Assembly: GCA_032622095.1 (NCBI GenBank)
Contig: CP136069.1
Span: 37,548,194-37,612,193, forward strand
Reading direction: 5' to 3'
DNA from: Siphonodentalium dalli
Taxonomy: Eukaryota; Mollusca; Scaphopoda; Gadilida; Siphonodentaliidae
Length of the DNA: 64,000 bases
Part shown: piece after piece, positions 54,601-56,843 of the stretch
Layout of the letters: each line of letters opens with the position of its first letter
Position numbering within the stretch: position 1 is the stretch's first letter
Notes under the pieces: model-generated
What the model saw: the letters and a program-made list of their open reading frames with translations, nothing else
What the model was told of the DNA's origin: nothing
The model's database searches: none
Made by a program: the position numbers and the translations under genes

Positions 54601-56769
54601 GTTTGGATTATTTTATCTGAACCAAAGCAAGTATGTGTGTTTTTCAGCTAATAATACAGTCCAAGTTCGAATATGGGTTCACATGAGTTATGGCCCTTTT
54701 TCGACTTAGAATTTGACCGCATTTTGTCACTGGAGTTAGGGGTATATCAGATATTCTTTGTAAGCTCAAATTATTATTTTATTTTTCGTTAGTACAATTC
54801 GAAATGGCTAAAGTGCTTATTTTTCCACGACCTAGAAATGCTATTCATTTTGTCGACAAATCCCAAATGTGTAAAACATAACATACAAACAAAGCCGGCT
54901 TATTTTTGAATTTGAAGCACCCGAAGATATGTGAATTCCCATCAAAGGCTTTCTACGATGGCAAGCTGGAAACTGCGCATTCGTGGAAGGGGGAAGATCC
55001 TTCAAATATCCTTCAAATGTGGCCAAACAAGGGAATCCCACACATGTTCCTTCATGTTGAAGGGATTGAACAATCCTTGGCGGTATCAACGGAAATAGGA
55101 AACGAGGAGTCAAAAAGCAACAGCGAGGAAGTGAAGCATGTGGTATGTCAACCCCTTTAGAATGACACTCGTTACATTACGTTACTAACTTGTTTACACA
55201 CGCTAGTTAACTTGTTTAACCCTTTACCCAACAGAAGGGCCCTGTGCCAATGCATTCTCTTATATATGCGAGTCGACCATAGGTCGCCTCGCATATATAA
55301 GAGAATGCATTGGCTTAACACATTAAAAATTATAAAATTGTTAAAGAATGTAAGAAAAAATGGTTAAAAAAAGATTTTTTTTAGGCCAATGCATTCTCTT
55401 ATATATGCGAGGCGACCTATGGTCGACTCGCATATATAAGAGAATGCATTGGCACAGGGCTAACTGTAACTATCACAATGTGGTCAATGAGCCGGTTCCA
55501 ATGATATCCATATTTGTATGGTTCTATTGAGACAGACCGAAGATATTTTAGGCTGTTGAAGCTTTATTTGGCCGGTTTTGGCCGGTTTGTTGGGTAAAGG
55601 GTTAAGCAATTTACTTACTTAAGGTATGGAGCTTGGGTACTTGGACAATATCTGTTAACTATATGGCAGCTATGAAGCTCAACAAATATCATTAGCTCAA
55701 TAGTATATAGTAATCAAGAAAATACATTCGGTGTTTTTATCTCTTGTAAATCCTTGTTCTTGTGATACTTGGGGTGGGTGACAAAAATGACTGGAAACAA
55801 TTATCAAAATCGGAAACTACAATTGGGTCAAAGGGTTGGTGTGTCTCAAAAATGGTTGAAAGCAAAACATGATATTACGTGACTGAACATTTTTCCGTTA
55901 CCACCTGGGCCCGCAATAACTTTTACGACGACGAATAGTTATTAACCTAATCGTGATTGGAGCTGCGCTGTTGCAGCATTAAAGACTTTATGCCAGTGCA
56001 TTGTCTTTTTATGGGAGTCTCCCATAGGGAGTCTCGTATATATAAGAGAATGCCCTGGCTTATAAGATCAAGGTACATGTTGTTAGGCCAATGCATTCTC
56101 TTATATATGGGAGGCGCCCTATGGGCGACTCGCATATATAAGAGAATGCATTGGTACAGGGTTTTCGCAAAAATCCAGGAAGCTCCAGTCATTTAAGGGT
56201 TATGACTGGAGCTTCCTGACATTATGTGACAACCCCAATGGGGGGGGGGGGCGGTCGGGTGTGTTTAGTGGTATTTGAGGCGGACCACCCACCCATACCA
56301 AATCATCCGAAAGAGACATTTCTGAGAATAAGGAATACGTTCCAAATGTCATGTTCGTGGTTGAGGAAAAGTTTAATTCAGACTTGATTGTGTTACATTT
56401 TTGAATGCCAGTGCGCTACCTTACAATGTCAATGTAAATATTGTTAGGCCAATGCATTCTCTTATATATGTGAGGTTCCATACGGGAGACTCGCATACAC
56501 AAGAGAATGCATTGGCTCAGGGTTCTCGCAAAATTTCTGTAACATCCAGTCGTGGAAAGGTTAATTTGAACCATCTAGACTGGTCACACGATTGCTGACT
56601 TTATATTTGTAGGTGAGATTATATGAGGATATAATCTTTAAGGAGGGTAAGAAACCTTCCCAGGTTATGGTACTGTCACAATACAATGCTCAGTGCCATG
56701 AGATACGTGAAGCGCTCAAGAAAAATAATTTTACAAATACCCAGGTGCAGACTGTTGTCTCCAGTCAAG
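14827..56769 (+). CDS. HELZ2-like: HELZ2-like gene: TPR-like / RNB ribonuclease / SF1 helicase (spliced, 3' incomplete, two lesions)
   Basis: Gene-level entry; exons are listed separately. Fifteen exons read in order on the + strand: 14827-14936, 18426-18638, 21848-21911, 24305-24423, 25997-26176, 32786-32837, 33938-35263, 35670-36683, 39787-40934, 42382-42467, 42916-43053, 47493-47642, 52142-52737, 54918-55142, 56613-56769. Every junction has AG/GT borders and agreeing phases, giving roughly 1,850 residues. An RNB domain followed by an Upf1-like SF1 helicase is the hallmark of the C-terminal half of HELZ2 (known for the family). In vertebrates the protein unwinds and degrades RNA and is interferon-induced. 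The C3H/C2H2 fingers and first helicase of human HELZ2 are not seen; helical TPR-like exons precede RNB instead. Lesions: a frame break in exon 7 and TAG at 40282-40284 in exon 9. Final helicase motifs and stop codon lie outside the window or are lost. Promoter and first exon are not identified. Confidence 0.85.
15019..16610. other. Intron 1, mostly unassigned
   Basis: A 12-base direct repeat 'ttttacgggcta' occurs three times near 15026-15055. 15235-15345 resembles the repeat at 3250-3480. 15950-16350 holds two diverged tandem halves (each with 'gaccag.gat' and 'aaaatgaaaa/aaaggccat' phrases). No coding sequence supported. Confidence 0.45.
16615..17027. mobile_element. Double-hairpin MITE (family copy 1)
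   Basis: Two hairpins (about 16636-16728 and 16927-17015) with arms 'gcagaatgaggtc.ccagag' and 'ctctgg..acctcattctgc' around 'gggatagcatcac'. The element ends are 'catttgcagaatgag' and 'ctcattctgcaaatgac'-like. A middle section with 'cccaatgggtg' links them. Copies at 23940 and 36961. Confidence 0.8.
17050..17524. other. No recognised feature
   Basis: AT-rich intronic sequence without a repeat or frame I can support. Confidence 0.4.
17525..17870 (+). repeat. Dispersed 300-bp repeat (copies 30.16 and 48.15 kb)
   Basis: 'tactcaatccgatcagacgg', 'gcttta/gttatcagaatcga' and 'gattttagagttatcaatct' recur at 30160-30430 in the same orientation and at about 48150-48440 inverted. Non-coding. Confidence 0.75.
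18046..18129 (+). repeat. 27-bp tandem repeat, 3 copies
   Basis: Three near-identical units of AACCTAGACGTGCATGAAGG + CTTGATG. Confidence 0.95.
18280..18328 (+). repeat. (TTATG)n microsatellite
   Basis: About nine perfect pentanucleotide units, ending about 100 bases before the acceptor of exon 2. Confidence 0.97.
18426..18638 (+). CDS. HELZ2-like: HELZ2-like exon 2 (alpha-helical, TPR-like)
   Basis: Acceptor ggtatttcag ends at 18425 and donor GTATTT starts at 18639. The exon is 213 bases, phase 0 to 0, 71 residues with no stop. It starts LADGLIGTIELGLKETGLQF and ends FLNFLPHTVLK; the leucine/alanine-rich amphipathic pattern suggests paired helices as in tetratricopeptide scaffolds. A second frame is also partly open (GTG at 18521 onward) but has a stop at 18515, so the full-length frame is preferred. 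Function inferred: protein-interaction scaffold ahead of the catalytic domains. Confidence 0.6.
18715..18990 (+). repeat. Repeat tail with GACAGACA and an inserted small hairpin
   Basis: Related to 10925-11095 ('tttggctgaaattcttcgag', 'ccggacagacagaca'). A 70-base palindrome is embedded at about 18887-18952: arms 'atcatgccatgaatctcaac' and its mirrored 'catggcatgat' end, core 'ccctggct..cgcc' / 'ggcg..agccaggg'. The hairpin interrupts the CAGA run, so it is a younger insertion. Confidence 0.6.
19000..19608 (+). repeat. 122-bp tandem array element 1
   Basis: Head 'actagccgatgagcccgacg' with a hairpin, then 122-bp units at about 19090, 19212, 19334 and a terminal variant. Each unit has 'aatttcaagtcgatagctcc', 'gatctggtctgcgcatgcgc' and 'gtatccggggcaagatacat'. 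It closes with 'cgatcggtcgagaatcgtag', a CAGA tail and 'gtcttcaaaatatatatgag'. 122 is not a multiple of 3, so the frames on both strands are artefacts. Confidence 0.9.
19609..19863 (+). repeat. Array element 2, single unit, head-to-tail with element 1
   Basis: Starts directly at the end of element 1 with a diverged head 'ctagccgatgtgcccaacgt', has one monomer, the terminal variant 'cgcctggtcaaactacacac', a CATA/CAAA tail and 'gtcttcaaaatatatatgag'. A short version of the same element. Confidence 0.85.
19864..20842. other. Intron, no supported feature
   Basis: Phrases of 'gatggagaccaagat', 'aagatggtgtcccagatgg' and 'agatggccttcaatatggtc' hint at an old degenerate repeat of 'AAGATGG' type. Nothing codes. 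Confidence 0.35.
20843..21379. mobile_element. Tc1/mariner-like TIR element carrying a 68-bp VNTR
   Basis: Terminal inverted repeats of about 60 bases: left CAGTAATGCTCTAAGTAATC, right its mirror GATTACTTAGAGCATTACTG, flanked by TA at both ends (20841-20842, 21380-21381). TA target duplication and a CAGT start are typical for Tc1/mariner (family knowledge). The core is six units of 68 bases (GCAGGCGCTCGTATATAGGT at 20945, 21013, 21081, 21153, 21221, 21289). No transposase. Confidence 0.8.
21382..21847. other. Intron, no supported feature
   Basis: AT-rich, no repeat recognised. Ends at the acceptor of exon 3. Confidence 0.4.
21848..21911 (+). CDS. HELZ2-like: HELZ2-like exon 3 (small)
   Basis: Short 64-base exon bounded by an acceptor ttatcctccag (ending 21847) and a consensus donor GTAAGT (21912). 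The frame-0 reading VAEINGCPNEVARCIDKVCV plus Q leaves one base (A). That A completes an AGC codon with the GC opening the next exon, so its phase fits both neighbours. The sequence looks like a linker or helix between TPR-like units. Confidence 0.6.
21912..22800. other. Intron, no supported feature
   Basis: AT-rich sequence between exon 3 and the LINE fragment. No frame or repeat supported. Confidence 0.4.
22800..23900 (-). pseudogene. Decayed LINE reverse transcriptase C-terminal region
   Basis: Reading the reverse strand across frames gives VLPKALYGCELFP, RLSLGLLGIIPIEQLIHRRK, LCFLGKLIHLPMRHQ, FMDECTFPSKDAWK and a C-terminal Cys/His segment ETILEYVNHCGK. The order Leu-Pro-x-x-Leu-Tyr-Gly-Cys-Glu-Leu, then Glu-x-x-Ile-x-x-Arg-Lys-Leu-x-Phe-Leu, is characteristic of the end of non-LTR retrotransposon ORF2. 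Several stops and frameshifts; no catalytic domain. It lies antisense in the intron before exon 4. Confidence 0.75.
23940..24262. mobile_element. Double-hairpin MITE (family copy 2)
   Basis: Same family as 16615-17027: 'gcatcactaaattcaccctc', 'cccaatgggtgtacatcaca' in the middle, and a second hairpin ending 'cctcattctgcaaatgacag'. The left end is truncated. It ends about 42 bases before exon 4. Confidence 0.8.
24305..24423 (+). CDS. HELZ2-like: HELZ2-like exon 4 with a TPR-like repeat
   Basis: Acceptor cttatttcag ends at 24304; donor AAG|GTTTGT at 24424. Entry phase 1, exit phase 0. It reads LRDLCNYDEEELLYAHAKLL then LSMGNTNRAKICLNIAKSK. The spacing of Leu-Leu-Tyr-Ala-x-Ala, Gly-Asn-Thr-x-x-Ala and Ala-Lys resembles a tetratricopeptide helix A/helix B pair (a repeat that usually binds a partner protein). 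A palindromic MITE ends only about 40 bases before the acceptor, but the polypyrimidine stretch is intact. Confidence 0.7.
24424..24858. other. Intron, no supported feature
   Basis: Sequence between exon 4 and the 345-bp duplication. No repeat or frame supported. Confidence 0.35.
24859..25513 (+). repeat. 345-bp tandem duplication, nearly identical
   Basis: 'ccatgtttagatttgagtcc' begins at 24859 and again at 25204. The following roughly 310 bases (through 'gttattatacaatgctgt') are the same in both by eye. Either a recent duplication or an assembly duplication. Confidence 0.9.
25497..25870. mobile_element. Two hairpin MITE copies (1.7-kb family)
   Basis: 25497-25640 repeats the palindrome 'gtgtttttcttgtacgagtc' / 'gacgagtacaagaaaaactc'. 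25725-25870 is a second, rearranged copy with 'ccaggttgtggtgaaaattc' and 'cacaacctggactcgtac'. Both share the ends 'gttattatacaatg'. They sit upstream of exon 5. Confidence 0.75.
25997..26176 (+). CDS. HELZ2-like: HELZ2-like exon 5 (charged linker)
   Basis: Acceptor ttttattcag ends at 25996; donor AAG|GTTAAC at 26177 (weak but usable). Phase 0 to 0, 60 residues: DHTLRNKITKLREKLRLREL, then a short internal repeat GSRLETG / NKLETG / GSRLADS, then ASWLQGTNAVISRK. Basic, probably coiled or disordered. Phase agrees with exon 4 and exon 6. No family match is claimed; it is placed in the gene because of its phase, strand and position. Confidence 0.5.
26505..27060 (+). repeat. 170-bp tandem repeat, 3 copies (copy at 54.4 kb)
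   Basis: 'ggtttccgatcgataactcc' starts at 26561 and, slightly changed, at 26731 and 26899. Units contain 'aggccaagttcgaatatggg' and 'tacatgagttac'. The array starts with a CCGTCCGTCTGT simple repeat. Two more units at about 54400-54725. Confidence 0.85.
27061..28505. other. Intron, no gene; weak repeat related to 49.4-50.5 kb
   Basis: 27240-27640 shares 'ggaaatttccaac' type phrases and 'gggtgcagttggaaat' with 49435-50480. The rest is unassigned; a 109-codon frame at 27525-27854 starts in this repeat and has no motif. Confidence 0.45.
28510..28901. mobile_element. piggyBac-like MITE copy 1
   Basis: 392 bases bounded by TTAA on both sides (28506-28509, 28902-28905). TIR is CCCTTTACCCAACA and its mirror TGTTGGGTAAAGGG. 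TTAA targets with CCC-starting TIRs are the piggyBac signature (family knowledge). The interior holds two palindromes with arms 'gccaatgcattctcttatat' and GTCGAC-bearing loops, separated by a T-rich spacer. No transposase, so non-autonomous. Confidence 0.85.
28906..29592. other. Intron, no supported feature
   Basis: AT-rich, nothing recognised besides a phrase shared with about 27950 ('gaccaattttgaatgggtat' compared with 'atccccattcaaaattgttc', inverted), which suggests an inverted old repeat. Confidence 0.35.
29593..30030 (+). repeat. Dispersed 430-bp repeat copy 2
   Basis: Collinear with 9136-9560 ('acggttacatctccataaaa', 'ccgaccaatcggaatgctgg'). Confidence 0.8.
30155..30432 (+). repeat. 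Dispersed 300-bp repeat copy 2
   Basis: Collinear with 17525-17870: 'actcaatccgattcgatggt', 'cagttatcagaatctattaa' and 'gattttagagttatccatct'. Immediately upstream of the 122-bp array element 3. Confidence 0.75.
30460..31192 (+). repeat. 122-bp tandem array element 3
   Basis: Head 'actagccgatgagcccgacg', five 122-bp units with start points 122 apart (30549, 30671, 30793, 30915 and so on), terminal variant, CAAACAGA tail and 'cttcaaaatatatatgag'. Units are more alike than those at 19.0 kb, suggesting homogenisation. Confidence 0.92.
31193..32665 (+). repeat. 122-bp tandem array element 4, head-to-tail with element 3
   Basis: Starts where element 3 ends. About ten units, with an internal rearranged head remnant at 31655-31740 ('gttgtccgggctattc' repeated), then the terminal variant with 'cgcctggtcaaactacacac' and 'cgatcggtcgagaatcgtag', a CAAACATA tail and 'gtcttcaaaatatatatgag'. 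It ends 120 bases before exon 6. Confidence 0.92.
32786..32837 (+). CDS. HELZ2-like: HELZ2-like exon 6 (lysine-rich microexon)
   Basis: 52-base exon between acceptor aataattctag and donor GTAAGT (32838). Only frame 0 is open: VNSKCQATEKKKKSRSR, leaving one base C. This C plus CA of exon 7 makes Pro and continues into KRKESECPAPDHSQ. The run of Lys/Arg could be a nuclear-localisation or RNA-contacting linker (inference). Short, so confidence rests on strong splice sites and phase. Confidence 0.55.
32838..33937. repeat. Intron 6 with a 114-bp repeat, 3 copies (33050-33400)
   Basis: 'aaggcaatcaatgcaataag', 'gatgtagaaacggaaattat' and 'gaagcgtcactttaatattt' recur with a period near 114 bases; the third copy is diverged. 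The rest of the intron is unassigned. Confidence 0.75.
33938..35263 (+). CDS. HELZ2-like: HELZ2-like exon 7: pre-RNB region and N-terminal half of RNB domain, with a frame break
   Basis: Acceptor with a long T-rich tract ends ttacag at 33937; donor CAG|GTAAAC at 35264, phase 0. From about 34064 the frame of ATG 34091 is open to the donor (391 codons counted from that Met). It includes FFGDYIRPEL, the cold-shock-like pre-RNB part, and the RNB start RKDLTNVTTFTIDPPG, CKDIDDALSF, then GVHIADVA and the last residues TFYPPNQ. The RNB catalytic pattern D-x5-D-x-D-D is complete (Asp 334, 340, 342, 343 from Met 34091), so metal-dependent 3'-5' exoribonuclease chemistry is plausible. Odd: the frame delivered by exon 6 is open to TGA near 34112, while the RNB frame has TAG at 34061-34063, so a shift is needed between them. 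Confidence 0.9.
35264..35669. other. Intron 7
   Basis: Short AT-rich intron, no repeat except 'cttat' pentamers forming the polypyrimidine part of the acceptor. Confidence 0.85.
35670..36683 (+). CDS. HELZ2-like: HELZ2-like exon 8: C-terminal half of RNB domain
   Basis: Acceptor ttatcttag ends 35669; donor AAG|GTATTG at 36684. Phase 0 to 0, 338 codons fully open. It starts VAIQMIPEPISVQRCSLLP, which directly continues the RNB sequence of exon 7 (TFYPPNQ). It carries the conserved RNB tail: HPLQALVIRKWISIQNMAEY, then CHFTSPIRRYADIVTQRMIH at about 36488-36547. The Thr-Ser-Pro-Ile-Arg-Arg-Tyr-x-Asp signature is the RNA-binding and active-site loop of RNase R/Dis3-type enzymes. No key residue is visibly missing. 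Confidence 0.93.
36684..36960. other. Start of intron 8, no feature
   Basis: Unassigned AT-rich sequence; phrase 'tcattggaatggtctatta' is shared with about 53995 and 26248, a small dispersed repeat. Confidence 0.4.
36961..37345. mobile_element. Double-hairpin MITE (family copy 3, opposite orientation)
   Basis: Left hairpin at 36968-37048 ('tttgcagaatgaggtcctcg'), central 'gatgtacacccattgggg' and second hairpin at about 37248-37325 with 'gatgctagcccac'. The middle section is inverted with respect to the 23.9-kb copy. Confidence 0.8.
37346..39300. repeat. Intron 8 with copy 3 of the 242-bp repeat (38260-38610)
   Basis: 38260-38610 is collinear with 11220-11810 ('gcatgattgttttatttata', 'gggaatttcaatttcgttta', 'tttgtaagtcttat'). 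A 176-codon frame at 38454-38984 starts inside this repeat. The rest of the stretch is unassigned. Confidence 0.6.
39305..39520. mobile_element. Partial palindromic MITE (2.77-kb family)
   Basis: Inner palindrome 'ggtaattataatgaaaatga' / 'cattttcattacaattacct' and right arm 'tggctcaaattcattcattc', 'gtcccataaatggccggatt'. The left arm is missing. Confidence 0.75.
39560..39715. repeat. TAATCGATTAC-rich repeat
   Basis: Four or more 'gtaatcg(at)tac' motifs in 150 bases. Low-complexity palindromic repeat just before the acceptor of exon 9. Confidence 0.6.
39787..40934 (+). CDS. HELZ2-like: HELZ2-like exon 9: inter-domain region, interrupted by TAG
   Basis: Acceptor tgcttttag ends 39786; donor AG|GTAGGT at 40935, exit phase 2. 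Starts EKPRTILTFVKEVSNGKLVL and ends CSVEIIPMTEMTR. The stretch joins RNB to the helicase in HELZ2-type proteins, with recognisable blocks VVEVQVSATMDACQLIPVVQ, FCLHHIRDPISSF, KYRKTWSSLLGMES and DYVCIKYFHK. One TAG at 40282-40284 sits between YTLG and VVEVQV; both flanks stay in the same frame and both are family-like, so this is a single nonsense codon and not a splice border. A CAG-to-TAG transition is the simplest origin (inference). A piggyBac-like MITE begins about 30 bases past the donor. Confidence 0.9.
40966..41357. mobile_element. piggyBac-like MITE copy 2
   Basis: Again exactly 392 bases between TTAA sites (40962-40965, 41358-41361), nearly identical to copy 1, including both palindromes. 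It starts about 30 bases inside the intron after exon 9. Confidence 0.87.
41362..42381. other. Intron 9, degenerate hairpin remnant at 42030-42115
   Basis: T-rich sequence. 41870-42030 has repeated 'cttacattctttaacaattt' phrases like the spacer of the piggyBac-like MITE, and 42040-42115 'gggagacttgcatatataag' plus 'gcacagggttttcgcaaaat' resembles 56120-56175. An eroded relative of those hairpins. A G-run at 41588-41597. Confidence 0.55.
42382..42467 (+). CDS. HELZ2-like: HELZ2-like exon 10 (pre-helicase)
   Basis: 86-base exon: acceptor atttttcag ends 42381; donor CTCG|GTAACA. It enters in phase 2, completing AG+G as Arg, reads RMVKHMNRVGTDMSGIIHNI then LLMNFPQL, and leaves one base G. That G with AG of exon 11 makes Glu. 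This exon is required: exon 9 and exon 11 cannot be joined directly without a frame conflict. It corresponds to the short helical link before motif Q of the helicase. Confidence 0.75.
42916..43053 (+). CDS. HELZ2-like: HELZ2-like exon 11: helicase motif Q and first half of Walker A
   Basis: Acceptor gttatttcag ends 42915; donor CCAG|GTAAGT at 43054. Reads EPNRKKEGLEIEKEIPLRHL, then KNNKFQRKAIENALQNSFTL and IQGPPG. The Phe-Gln-Arg-Lys-Ala-Ile motif is the SF1 helicase Q-type motif that contacts adenine; IQGPPG is the first part of the P-loop. The exon ends one base into the next Gly codon, so the intron falls inside GxxGxGK(S/T). It belongs to the Upf1-like SF1 ATPase. Confidence 0.93.
43366..47415. 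repeat. 46-bp satellite array, about 4 kb, inside the Walker A intron
   Basis: Roughly 85 units of 46 bases containing TTGTTGGTGTAGTCACTACG and GTATACC. Three main types: A ending 'agtatatgagtgcgctgac', B ending 'aatatatatgtgcactgat' and C with the longer 'aaatgtgcttctcagacaac' + 'ataccactacta' tail. C is concentrated in the first half (43.5-45.6 kb), A/B alternation in 45.6-46.6 kb and A runs in 46.5-47.3 kb. Edges are diverged (43400, 47345-47410). Confidence 0.97.
47493..47642 (+). CDS. HELZ2-like: HELZ2-like exon 12: second half of Walker A and motif Ia
   Basis: Acceptor ttacattacag ends 47492; donor GCAG|GTAAGC at 47643. Starts GTGKSFTGIKLIYLF, which completes GPPGTGKS with exon 11 across a 4.4-kb intron. 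It ends QVLYCGPSNKSVDVVA, matching helicase motif Ia (x-x-x-C-x-P-S-N-x-A/S-V-D). Exit phase 1 joins exon 13 as Glu. The donor is only 12 bases from the start of a 3.26-kb TIR element yet the consensus is intact. Confidence 0.92.
48560..48845 (+). pseudogene. LINE ORF2 C-terminal fragment
   Basis: CNLILGYEFHVILKCPALQT, LRERYIKPNIYRKPN, IIKLNELFNSG and NLSLFINRVMPLF match the end of non-LTR ORF2, where a Cys-x-x-x-x-x-x-x-(D/Y)-E-x-H-x-x-x-x-C-P zinc knuckle-like block precedes Leu-Arg-x-x-Tyr. 5' truncated, nested in the TIR element. Confidence 0.8.
49183..50713. mobile_element. Nested element bounded by inverted GAGGGTATCACCCC
   Basis: 'catgagggtatcacccc' near 49183 and 'ggggtgataccctcat' near 50697 are inverted. 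Next to each lie 'aatacgagttaatttt' and 'gaataccagttaattc' repeats. The middle (49435-50480) is a series of 'ggttggaaatttccaac' and 'cacaccgggccgaccatgg' repeats. Non-coding. Confidence 0.6.
51000..51215 (-). pseudogene. LINE ORF2 C-terminal fragment
   Basis: Reverse strand: GYTIYHQSHNSKQRANTLPF, RIVNTWNALPSEVVYANTVN, EFKNSLDTFL then stop. The Asn-x-Trp-Asn-x-Leu-Pro-x-x-V-V and F-K-x-x-L-D-x-x-L blocks are the standard end of CR1/L2/jockey-type ORF2. It keeps an intact frame for about 50 codons, so it is younger than the 12.2-kb copy. Confidence 0.88.
51622..51682 (+). repeat. (GA)n microsatellite
   Basis: About 29 uninterrupted AG dinucleotides. Confidence 0.98.
51765..52070. mobile_element. 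Palindromic MITE, fullest copy of the 2.77-kb family
   Basis: Outer arms 'tgtactctaaatctggtcat' and 'atggccggaattagtgtata'; inner palindrome around 'aatgaaaatgtgtttatgac'. Ends about 70 bases before the acceptor of exon 13. Confidence 0.8.
52142..52737 (+). CDS. HELZ2-like: HELZ2-like exon 13: helicase motifs II (DEAG), III and IV start
   Basis: Acceptor ccaatttacag ends 52141; donor ATG|GTAGGT at 52738, phase 0 exit. It starts with MLLNKLENKCPKILRIYGET. Motifs: VILCTCSVAGG; Walker B as CIVDEAGMCTEPETLVPIV (Asp-Glu at 52537-52542); motif III QVVLIGDHKQLRPII; and RLNIQYRM at the end. The DEAG form with Met-Cys-Thr-Glu-Pro-Glu is typical of HELZ2-type helicases rather than the DEAA of Upf1. 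About 199 residues, no stop. ATP hydrolysis residues are intact. Confidence 0.95.
52738..54040. other. Intron 13, G-runs and dispersed fragments
   Basis: A G-run at about 52947-52968 and 'ggtgggtggt' blocks at 53000-53010, 53350-53370 and 53415-53435 show a repeating pattern 'gggggggtgggtg...aaaaaatggtcgg'. 53660-53790 repeats 4745-4860. No gene. Confidence 0.5.
54043..54222 (+). repeat. 16-bp tandem repeat with 55-bp super-unit
   Basis: CATAAACACAGACCATA repeated about ten times, with 'caagagat' or 'caggagat' variants every three units. The reverse-strand Met-Val-Cys-Val-Tyr repeats are artefacts of this. Confidence 0.93.
54390..54725 (+). repeat. 170-bp tandem repeat, 2 copies (26.5-kb family)
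   Basis: 'gatcgataactccagtttgg' and 'gccaagttcgaatatgggtt' as at 26561-27060; preceded by 'cgtctggacgtccgcctgtc'. Confidence 0.85.
54918..55142 (+). CDS. HELZ2-like: HELZ2-like exon 14: QYRM|HP continuation
   Basis: Acceptor atttgaag ends 54917; donor GTG|GTATGT. Phase 0 to 0, 75 residues. It starts HPKICEFPSKAFYDGKLETA, completing the SF1 motif QYRMHP split by the intron, and contains the Phe-Pro-Ser-x-x-Phe-Tyr-x-Gly-x-Leu block of Upf1-like helicases. It then has MFLHVEGIEQSLA and an acidic SKSNSEEVKHV end. A second piggyBac-like MITE starts about 77 bases after the donor. Confidence 0.93.
55220..55601. mobile_element. piggyBac-like MITE copy 3, inverted
   Basis: 382 bases between TTAA sites (55216-55219, 55602-55605), opposite orientation to copies 1 and 2. 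Both palindromes kept. Starts about 77 bases after the donor of exon 14. Confidence 0.86.
55985..56560. repeat. Three further copies of the ATATAAGAGAATGC hairpin
   Basis: Hairpins at about 55990-56060, 56085-56155 and 56445-56515 with arms 'ccaatgcattctcttatata' and loops 'gaggcgccctatgggcgact' or 'ggttccatacgggagact'. Between them are 'cacagggttttcgcaaaaa' and 'aggaagctccagtcat', the latter mirrored within 20 bases. A G-run at 56238-56249. Confidence 0.75.
56613..56769 (+). CDS. HELZ2-like: HELZ2-like exon 15: helicase RecA2 part (VLSQYNAQ)
   Basis: Acceptor tatatttgtag ends 56612; donor CAAG|GTGAGT at 56770. Reads VRLYEDIIFKEGKKPSQVMV, LSQYNAQCHEIREALKKNNF, TNTQVQTVVSSQG. The V-L-S-x-Y-x-A-Q block and the T-V-x-S-S-Q-G block are RecA2 helicase motifs (IV/V region). 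In the family the next residues are motif V (E-x-x-x-V-I-x-S) and the Arg finger motif VI; no exon encoding them was found up to 64,000. Confidence 0.92.
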
Positions 56770-56843
56770 GTGAGTAGTTAGTTAAGTTTCAAACCCCATA
56801 TATTCTCTCACTTACGTCCAATGAAGTCGAGTCGCCCTCTTTA

